Shown here one piece after another: positions 58,113-64,000 of a stretch of DNA of 64,000 nucleotides. The DNA is from Clostridiales bacterium S5-A14a (GTDB lineage: Bacteria; Bacillota; Clostridia; Peptostreptococcales; Anaerovoracaceae), in contig JRNA01000008.1 of the NCBI GenBank assembly GCA_000758905.1, forward strand, positions 124,001 to 188,000, written 5' to 3'. How positions within the stretch are numbered: the stretch's first letter is position 1; every line of letters starts with the position of its first letter. A program made the translations under genes and the position numbers. The notes beneath the pieces are model-generated. The model did not search any database, was not told where the DNA came from, and saw only the letters and a list, made by a program, of their open reading frames with translations.

Positions 58113-59453
58113 ATGTCTAGTGAATTTATATATAAAAAGCGACGTCTATCGTCCTTTCAAACTATTATTATAGGTTTTGCAGGAGTAATTTTGCTTGGTG
58201 CTTTGTTACTCATGTTACCTATATCTACAAAAGATAGAATAGTTACTCCATTTAATGAGACTCTGTTTACAGCCACTTCGGCAGTCTGCGTAACAGGACT
58301 TGTAGTACAAGATACAGGCAGTTACTGGTCAAGCTTTGGACAGAGTATAATCTTGATACTTATTCAAATTGGAGGGCTTGGCGTCGTAACTGTAGCGGCA
58401 TCTTTTGCACTGCTGTCAGGGAGGAAAATATCTCTTATGCAAAGAAGCACAATGCAGGATGCTATTTCAGCACCAAAAGTAGGCGGAATAGTCCGCTTGA
58501 CGCGGTTTATCATTCGCGGAACCTTAATCATTGAATTGATGGGAGCGCTGGTTATGCTGCCTGTGTTCTGCCACGATTATGGCTCACGTGGTATCTGGAT
58601 GGCTGTGTTTCACTCAATCTCAGCATTTTGTAATGCAGGCTTTGATTTACTAGGTGATTCGGACAATTTATATCCCTCTCTTATCCAATATTCATATAAC
58701 CCTATAATAAATATCACAATAATGGCGTTGATTGTGATTGGTGGAATTGGCTTTGTGACATGGAGTGATATTTGCGAAAATAAACTAAATTTTCACAGGT
58801 ATCGAATGCAAAGCAAGGTAATTATTGTTACCACCATATTTCTAATTGCTTTTGCGACAATCTTCTTTTTCTTTGCGGATTTTAGAAATTTGCCCCTTGG
58901 TCAGCGTATACTTGCGTCTTTATTTCAATCGGTAACACCTAGGACAGCAGGGTTTAATACGGTAAATATTTCCGCAATGACTGGAGCATCACAAGGTTTG
59001 ATGATTTTGTTAATGCTCATAGGAGGATCACCAGGATCTACTGCTGGAGGTATTAAAACTACTACGTTTGCAGTTTTGCTTGCGAATGCAGCGGCAACTT
59101 TTAGAAGACGAGAAAGCGCACAATTTTTTGGACGAAGAATAGATTACACTGCTGTTAATACTGCTACAACAATTCTTACTATGTATCTTGTATTGTTCTT
59201 TTGTGGAGCAATTTTTATAAGCACGTATGAAGGGCTTCCATTGTCTTCATGTTTATACGAGACTGCATCGGCAGTAGGAACTGTAGGTTTGACACTTGGT
59301 ATTACACCGAAACTACACATACCTTCGCAGATAGTTCTTATCGTGATTATGTATCTAGGAAGAGTCGGGGGTCTTACGTTGATTTATGCAACCCTTTCTG
59401 GCACAAGAAACGGTAATTCAAGGATGCCGAAAGAGAAGATTACAGTTGGATAG
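58113..59453 (+). CDS. Potassium uptake permease (TrkH/KtrB family)
   Basis: 446 aa, eight main membrane helices plus P-loops. Selectivity segments: TATSAVCVTGLVVQDTG, HSISAFCNAGFDLLGDS, VTPRTAGFNTVNISAM and ASAVGTVGLTLGI, each with the K+-filter Gly. Acts with the adjacent TrkA/KtrA. AGAAAGG lies upstream of the ATG at 58113. No riboswitch seen upstream. Confidence 0.93.
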   Translation: MSSEFIYKKRRLSSFQTIIIGFAGVILLGALLLMLPISTKDRIVTPFNETLFTATSAVCVTGLVVQDTGSYWSSFGQSIILILIQIGGLGVVTVAASFALLSGRKISLMQRSTMQDAISAPKVGGIVRLTRFIIRGTLIIELMGALVMLPVFCHDYGSRGIWMAVFHSISAFCNAGFDLLGDSDNLYPSLIQYSYNPIINITIMALIVIGGIGFVTWSDICENKLNFHRYRMQSKVIIVTTIFLIAFATIFFFFADFRNLPLGQRILASLFQSVTPRTAGFNTVNISAMTGASQGLMILLMLIGGSPGSTAGGIKTTTFAVLLANAAATFRRRESAQFFGRRIDYTAVNTATTILTMYLVLFFCGAIFISTYEGLPLSSCLYETASAVGTVGLTLGITPKLHIPSQIVLIVIMYLGRVGGLTLIYATLSGTRNGNSRMPKEKITVG

Positions 59454-59471
59454 AAAAGAGGATAATATTTT

Positions 59472-60119
59472 ATGAAAAGTATTTTGTTGATTGGGGTCGG
59501 TCGCTTTGGTAGGCATATAGGTATGGAGCTTACTAAACTTGGTTATCAGGTTATGGCTGTAGATACTAATGAGGAGCGAATCAATGATGTACTTCCTTTT
59601 GTGACAAATGCACAGATAGGGGATAGCACAAATGCTGATTTTTTGCGTTCTTTAGGCATAGGGAATTTTGATGTTTGCTATGTAACGATAAGCGGGAATT
59701 TTCAGAATTCACTTGAAACGACATCTCTACTTAAAGAATTAGGTGCAAAATATGTTGTCTCACGTGCGGAGCGTGATGTACAGGCAAAATTTTTGCTTCG
59801 AAACGGAGCGGATAATGTAGTCTATCTGGAAAAACAAATGGCTAAATGGGCAGCAATAAGATATACGGCTGATCATATTTATGACTATATTGAAATTGAT
59901 GATCATCACGCTATTTTTGAAGTTCAGGTACCGGATGCATGGGTTGGAAAGACGATTGGAGAACTAGATATTCGCAGAAAATATGGTATCAATATTCTCG
60001 CTATTAAATCTGATGGTGAAAGCAATGTTGAAGTTACACCGGATATAAAACTCTCAAGGGATGTCACTATATTGGCATTAGGTGAATATAAAGCACTGCA
60101 AAAATGTTTCCATATATAA
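59472..60119 (+). CDS. Potassium uptake regulator (TrkA/KtrA)
   Basis: 215 aa. RCK_N nucleotide-binding domain: ILLIGVGRFGRHIGMELTKL, AVDTNEERINDVLPF, AQIGDSTNADFLRSLGIGNF; RCK_C domain from about residue 135 (GKTIGELDIRRKYGINILAI). Binds nucleotide at the membrane and gates the permease 18 bp upstream. AAGAGGA precedes the ATG. Ends before a strong terminator. Confidence 0.95.
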   Translation: MKSILLIGVGRFGRHIGMELTKLGYQVMAVDTNEERINDVLPFVTNAQIGDSTNADFLRSLGIGNFDVCYVTISGNFQNSLETTSLLKELGAKYVVSRAERDVQAKFLLRNGADNVVYLEKQMAKWAAIRYTADHIYDYIEIDDHHAIFEVQVPDAWVGKTIGELDIRRKYGINILAIKSDGESNVEVTPDIKLSRDVTILALGEYKALQKCFHI

Positions 60120-60143
60120 TATTAAACACCATCAAGAATAAAA

Positions 60144-60168
60144 ACCGGGAGATTAATCCCGGTTTTTT
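60144..60168 (+). terminator. Terminator after trkA
   Basis: ACCGGGA (60144-60150), loop GATTAA, TCCCGGT (60157-60163), then TTTTTA. A perfect 7-bp stem. Confidence 0.93.
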
Positions 60169-60237
60169 ATAAGAGTAAATGTCCTGACATCTCTCTTTTT
60201 ATTATTCAGTCTTTATCTTGTAACCAATGAAGTGAAT

Positions 60238-60666
60238 TTAATTTTTTTGACGCTTTCTTGCATATATTTTAGCATAATTTGGATATAATTCTCCAAGCAT
60301 TGTACATACTATAGCTTCGAGTGGCAGCAAGCACTGGTAATCTCCAAATCTGCCACAAGATAAATCAATTAAGATAAATATAGCCATAAGTATGATGCTT
60401 GCAATTGCAGATTTTGTATTTATATTCATAAATGGTTTCTTTGTAATCTCTGAGCGAATGATGAAATAAACAAAAGGAATACCAAATACAATAATAAAAA
60501 ATAATATTATGTTAGCAGTATATTTTTCAACATTGTCTGGGAAGCATATAAAGTACAAATATACTAGCATAATAAGCAAATCAAGTGCTATAAATATCTT
60601 ATTTTTATTCATTTTCGTTATTTCAACCAATACTGATAGGTTGTCTCCTTTATAGTGACTCATCAC
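60238..60666 (-). CDS. Membrane protein of unknown function
   Basis: Up to 142 aa with three to four membrane helices (KIFIALDLLIMLVYLYFICF, NIILFFIIVFGIPFVYFII, SAIASIILMAIFILIDLS). The start is uncertain: an internal ATG at 60612 gives a cleaner N-terminus (MNKNKIF), and neither start has a good ribosome site. It may share a transcript with the 54-aa gene upstream. Confidence 0.6.
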   Translation of the reverse strand: MMSHYKGDNLSVLVEITKMNKNKIFIALDLLIMLVYLYFICFPDNVEKYTANIILFFIIVFGIPFVYFIIRSEITKKPFMNINTKSAIASIILMAIFILIDLSCGRFGDYQCLLPLEAIVCTMLGELYPNYAKIYARKRQKN

Positions 60667-60725
60667 AAATTATAAGTATGAAAACAAAGCCAGTGAGGCT
60701 CGAATGTTTTATATTTATACTTAGA

Positions 60726-60890
60726 TTAAGTTGAAATTTTTATATACAAAACTATGAAAACAACAATTGGTAATATGTATAAAAATCCCCATTTGTTGTG
60801 ATTTTTTATGTCGTATATCATCCTAAATAAAAATATGACACAGCATAAGGCATAGCCTATTACGATATATGTTAATTCTGAAGCATTCAT
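60726..60890 (-). CDS. 54-aa two-helix membrane protein
   Basis: Two hydrophobic segments (YIVIGYALCCVIFLF, FLYILPIVVFIVLYI) with a KNHNKW turn. GGGAG lies 12 nt before the ATG at 60890, a little far. Downstream of the promoter at 61035-61007. Function unknown. Confidence 0.6.
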   Translation of the reverse strand: MNASELTYIVIGYALCCVIFLFRMIYDIKNHNKWGFLYILPIVVFIVLYIKIST

Positions 60891-60947
60891 GATAATTTTA
60901 TTCTCCCAAAGCCTCGTATATTTTTATCATCTTACCAATGAAGATGT

Positions 60948-60962
60948 TTATGCATAACCCAT
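60948..60962 (-). CDS. Four-codon micro-ORF (MGYA)
   Basis: GGAGG (60975-60971) is 8 nt before the ATG and the frame is ATG GGT TAT GCA TAA. Ribosomes should engage here on the transcript from 61007. It may be a leader peptide or a relic of a longer gene. Confidence 0.35.
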   Translation of the reverse strand: MGYA

Positions 60963-61184
60963 CGGATCAACCTCCATTAAATATAAATCACTATTATCTT
61001 ATAATTATTATAATTCGCTCAAAATAAAAATGCAAGCATAATCTTTCAAAAAAGTGAAATAATTTTCAAAATATTTTTAAAAAGCGAAAAATTATAATTA
61101 TTCTATGAGGACAGAGATTGATCACCACATATATCAATAGATAAATACTATAGCTTTAATGAAAATGCTTATTCTAATAATTAA

Positions 61185-61373
61185 TTATTTCCTATTTTTA
61201 TATCTGAAGTAAGTTAAGGTAAGGATAATTAGCAAAAGAGATATTTGTGAGGTTATACTTAAAATAGAGATATACATATATTTCACATGACGATATACAC
61301 AAATTATATATGCCACCCAAGAAAATAAAGTTAATAATACTAAGAATAAAAGTATTTTAGATTGTCTATTCAT
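61185..61373 (-). CDS. Small membrane protein
   Basis: About 62 aa from the ATG at 61373 (MNRQSKILLFLVLLTLFSWV) with two membrane segments and a basic C-terminus. The longer in-frame TTG start (61388) adds five residues. A weak GGTGG precedes. Resembles the 54-aa protein in shape only. Function unknown. Confidence 0.5.
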   Translation of the reverse strand: MNRQSKILLFLVLLTLFSWVAYIICVYRHVKYMYISILSITSQISLLLIILTLTYFRYKNRK

Positions 61374-61530
61374 AAATTTTACCACCAATATTTAAATTAA
61401 AAATATAGATGCTATCCGTTCAGTGTTGAATAGCATCCATGAGTTTCATAATATATTTGCACTTAAAACTTTTATATTTTGATAATCGTTAAGCACTTAT
61501 ATAGATTGCATAGTTGAAAACCTAGCTAAG

Positions 61531-62460
61531 TTATTTTTTGTTTGAAGCATTCAATACGTCACGTATTTTGTGCTGAACCATTCTCTTAATGGCTTCTCTT
61601 CCAGGACCTAGATATTTACGAGGGTCAAACACATCTGGCTGCTCTATAAAAACTCTCCTGATTTCAGCTGTCATAGCAAGTCTTAAGTCTGTGTCGATAT
61701 TAACCTTGCAAACACCGTGTTTAACGGCTTCTCTGATCATTTCTTCAGGTACGCCCTGTGCGCCTGGTATTTTGCCGCCGAATTCATTACATCTATCTAC
61801 GAACTCTTTGAGAACTGTTGACGCACCATGTAGAACAAGAGGTGTATCAGGAATGAGCTTGTGAATTGCCTTAAGTCTTTCAAAATCCAGATAAGGATCG
61901 CCTTTGAATTTATATGCTCCATGGCTTGTACCAATTGCAATTGCAAGTGAATCCACACCTGTTCTCTCAACAAATTCTGCGGCTTCATCAGGATCTGTAA
62001 ATGTTGCCGAACGAGCATCTACATTGATGTTATCCTCAATTCCTGCTAATTTTCCAAGTTCAGCTTCTACAACAACGCCATGTGCATGAGCATATTCAAC
62101 TACTTCTTTTGTAAGAGCGATATTCTCCTCAAATGGGTGCTTTGAACCGTCTATCATTACAGATGTGAATCCATCATCGACACACTGTTTGCATATTTCA
62201 AAATCCTCGCCGTGGTCTAGGTGAAGGCAAACGTCTACGCCGGTATCCTCAATAGCTGCTTCAACAAGGTGTCTAAGATAAGGTGCCTTTGCATACTTCC
62301 TTGCACCGGCAGACACCTGCAAAATAAGCGGAGCGTTTTCCTCGCCCGCAGCTTCTACTATACCCTGTATAATTTCCATGTTGTTGACATTGAATGCTCC
62401 AATTGCATAATCAGATTTCAGTGCTTTGCGGAACATTTCCTCACTTGTAATTAATGCCAT
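61531..62460 (-). CDS. fba: Class II fructose-1,6-bisphosphate aldolase
   Basis: 309 aa. Zinc site and active loop: CLHLDHGEDFEIC, VMIDGSKHPFEENI, GTSHGAYKFKGDP, VLHGASTV; C-terminal DPRKYLGPGREAIKRMV. Cleaves fructose 1,6-bisphosphate in glycolysis. AAGGAGG lies 6 nt before the ATG at 62460; the longer in-frame start (62487) lacks a site. A monocistronic gene flanked by AT-rich non-coding DNA. Confidence 0.96.
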   Translation of the reverse strand: MALITSEEMFRKALKSDYAIGAFNVNNMEIIQGIVEAAGEENAPLILQVSAGARKYAKAPYLRHLVEAAIEDTGVDVCLHLDHGEDFEICKQCVDDGFTSVMIDGSKHPFEENIALTKEVVEYAHAHGVVVEAELGKLAGIEDNINVDARSATFTDPDEAAEFVERTGVDSLAIAIGTSHGAYKFKGDPYLDFERLKAIHKLIPDTPLVLHGASTVLKEFVDRCNEFGGKIPGAQGVPEEMIREAVKHGVCKVNIDTDLRLAMTAEIRRVFIEQPDVFDPRKYLGPGREAIKRMVQHKIRDVLNASNKK

Positions 62461-62575
62461 TTTTTCCTCCTTGTCTCTTAACAGCATAATTTTATTTCAT
62501 AATTCGCACACAAAATAGTTGCGATTTCAGACAAATTATATTTAATACCAGGCTAATTAATAAAATTTATTGATA

Positions 62576-63085
62576 TTACTGGCAAACAATTTTAGCAATA
62601 TCTGACTTAGATGAACCCGCCGGGATGGTAAAGTTACCAGCCTTGATAGCATTAGGGTCGATCCCAGCGCTGCTGCATGTTGAAATGAAATCATCGTATG
62701 AATTAAAATAGCCCAGACTCACAAGACTTTCTGTAGCTTCAATGGCAGAGCCTGATTGAACAGAAATGTTTGCTTCTTCTTTGGTTACACCGTCACGATA
62801 AACCTTTGATGAGCTTTCGCCGCTGTCATCTTTATCTGCACCTGAATCAGAGTTCTCTTTTTCGGATTTAGTCGCTTTAGAATCAGTATTTTTAGCCTTG
62901 TCCTTCGATTTGGTCATTTCTGAAGACTCACTTGCAGATTTAACTTTTTCGTCGTCAACAAGAGTTGACGGATAGTCCGCAATCGCCTCAAAACGCCAAA
63001 ATATTACAAGAGCTGCAATTAGTAAAATCACTAACGCAACCAAAATATCACTTTTATCATATATGAATTCTCTTAAGTGCTTCAT
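62576..63085 (-). CDS. Membrane-anchored MltG/YceG-like protein
   Basis: About 169 aa. One membrane helix (SDILVALVILLIAALVIFW), a Lys/Ser/Asp-rich linker (60-105), and a C-terminal ~65-aa domain (GSAIEATESLVSLGYFNSYD, AGIDPNAIKAGNFTIPAGSS, SDIAKIVC) resembling the N-terminal LysM-like part of MltG. The catalytic Glu region of MltG is absent, so it is probably a truncated or regulatory relative. GGGGG is 4 nt before the ATG at 63085. Confidence 0.68.
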   Translation of the reverse strand: MKHLREFIYDKSDILVALVILLIAALVIFWRFEAIADYPSTLVDDEKVKSASESSEMTKSKDKAKNTDSKATKSEKENSDSGADKDDSGESSSKVYRDGVTKEEANISVQSGSAIEATESLVSLGYFNSYDDFISTCSSAGIDPNAIKAGNFTIPAGSSKSDIAKIVCQ

Positions 63086-63201
63086 GCTACCCCCTGTATT
63101 TTCCAATTTCTAATATAAATTTAACACAAAACCAAAAAAATCTCAATATATTCAGAGTTTTATATGTTTTAAATTTCCAATTCTTATTAACATAGTGTAT
63201 A

Positions 63202-64000
63202 ATGGAAAGCGTGAAAAATATAGAAGTAAAGCCTGATGATGCAGGACAAAGGCTGGATCGATTCCTGCGCAAATATTTGCCAAAGTCATCCCTTTCCGGA
63301 ATTTACAAATTAATTCGAAAGGATGTTAAGGTCAATGGGAAAAGATCAAAGATAGATACATTCCTTAAAGAGGGAGACTTGATAACACTCTATTTGCCAG
63401 ATGAGAAGATAGAGGAACTTTCTGTAAGCAAAAAAATCAGAAATATAGACAGGACATTTAGAATTATCTATGAAGATGAGAATGTGCTCATAGTTTTTAA
63501 GCCTTCAGGAATTCTCACGCACGGCGATGCAAAAGAAAAGAAAAATCACTTAACCAATCAGGTGATTTCGTATTTAATTGAAACGGGGAGCTATAACCCA
63601 AGACTTTCAAGCACCTTTTCACCATCACCTTCGAACAGATTAGATAGAAATACATCAGGGCTAGTTGTATTTGGGAAGAAGGCTGATTCTCTACGGAGAT
63701 TGAATCAAATTTTTAAGAGCCGCGATATTGAAAAGTTTTATCTGTCAATTTGCCATGGAATCATTGAAAAATCCCTAGATTTGCATGGCTATATGGAAAA
63801 GACAGAACTAAATGGCAAAATAAGGACATGTATAACAGAAACGAAAAACCACAAGAATAAAGCTATCCATACCCAGGTTGTTCCACAAAAATATGGAGAG
63901 TATGAAGGCAAGAAATACACCCTGGCCGAGGTCAGATTGTTGACGGGCAGAATGCATCAGATTAGAGCTCACCTATCATACATAGGGCATCCCATTGCAG
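63202..64000 (+). CDS. RluA-family pseudouridine synthase, 3' end outside window
   Basis: S4 domain at the start (DDAGQRLDRFLRKYLPKSS, GIYKLIRKDVKVNGKR), then the synthase domain with the catalytic Asp in NRLDRNTSGLVVFGK and LTGRMHQIRAHLSYIGHP near the window edge. It modifies uridines in 23S rRNA or tRNA. The first ATG (63202) overlaps a TATAAT at 63198-63203; the family-typical start is the GTG at 63211 (MKNIEV). If that -10 is real the mRNA is leaderless. Confidence 0.93.
   Translation, partial: MESVKNIEVKPDDAGQRLDRFLRKYLPKSSLSGIYKLIRKDVKVNGKRSKIDTFLKEGDLITLYLPDEKIEELSVSKKIRNIDRTFRIIYEDENVLIVFKPSGILTHGDAKEKKNHLTNQVISYLIETGSYNPRLSSTFSPSPSNRLDRNTSGLVVFGKKADSLRRLNQIFKSRDIEKFYLSICHGIIEKSLDLHGYMEKTELNGKIRTCITETKNHKNKAIHTQVVPQKYGEYEGKKYTLAEVRLLTGRMHQIRAHLSYIGHPIA

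Larger units (their letters stand above)
60667..61184. other. AT-rich stretch with one small ORF and a micro-ORF
   Basis: Contains a 54-aa membrane ORF (60726-60890, minus), a promoter (TTGCAT 61035-61030, 17 bp, TATAAT 61012-61007, minus) and a 4-codon ORF with a good ribosome site (60962-60948). Nothing else is recognisable between 61040 and 61184. Confidence 0.5.

Overview
The window is a low-GC, SD-rich bacterial chromosome segment of Clostridia/Firmicutes type. The evidence is a TTGACA/TATAAT promoter style, strong GGAGG ribosome sites, frequent TTG and GTG starts, a Zur-type zinc regulon, KtrB/TrkA-like potassium uptake and a class II FBP aldolase. An oral or gut anaerobe related to Mogibacterium/Eubacterium is my guess only. 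An intact-looking siphovirus prophage of about 34.3 kb (roughly 2975-37315) fills the left half. It is inserted in the 3' half of a tRNA-Lys(CTT) gene and bounded by a perfect 72-bp direct repeat (2903-2974 and 37244-37315).

Left host flank (1-2902): a partial aldehyde dehydrogenase, a small GNAT-like protein, an XRE regulator with a membrane protein, and a LysE-type exporter. Prophage lysogeny module, minus strand (2990-7486): tyrosine integrase, an Abi_2/AbiF-like protein with two RxxxxH (HEPN-type) motifs, a lipoprotein, a membrane protein with a HIRAN-like domain, and a LexA/CI-type repressor. Two compact promoter-hairpin-terminator units, candidate small RNAs, flank the Abi gene. Then come Cro, a second repressor switch, and an early region of many very small, often membrane-spanning proteins (7619-10957). 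The recombination/replication block (11262-15449) holds ERF, a PD-(D/E)XK nuclease, a NinB-like protein, a replisome organizer, SSB and RusA. A set of small zinc and unknown proteins leads to an ArpU/RinA-like late regulator at 17496-17915, followed by a promoter-plus-terminator element.

The late region is HK97-like: HNH nuclease, TerS, TerL, portal, a ClpP protease fused to the major capsid protein, connectors, major tail protein, tail chaperones with a -1 frameshift, a tape measure protein with a duplicated N-terminus, Dit, Tal, tail fibre, holin and amidase. After the lysin come cargo genes: a Panacea (DUF4065)/MazF-like toxin-antitoxin pair and a ribbon-helix-helix-like locus with its own operator-bearing promoter.

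Right host flank (37347-64000): a FAD-oxidoreductase trio with a DUF1667 protein; a zinc uptake locus (zur, znuA, znuC, znuB and a lipoprotein) near a perfect 21-bp Fur/Zur-like palindrome; a sodium:alanine symporter; a HAD phosphatase with a two-component system; a CDF metal exporter; a TIM-barrel protein; uvrB and uvrA; nicotinate phosphoribosyltransferase; KtrB/TrkA-like potassium uptake; small membrane proteins; FBP aldolase; an MltG-like anchored protein; and a partial RluA-type pseudouridine synthase.

The most unusual features are the Abi/HEPN gene bracketed by two small-RNA units, the protease-capsid fusion with a nested start, the apparent frameshift separating a membrane anchor from its lytic transglycosylase, an ACG start candidate, and the late promoter followed at once by a terminator.
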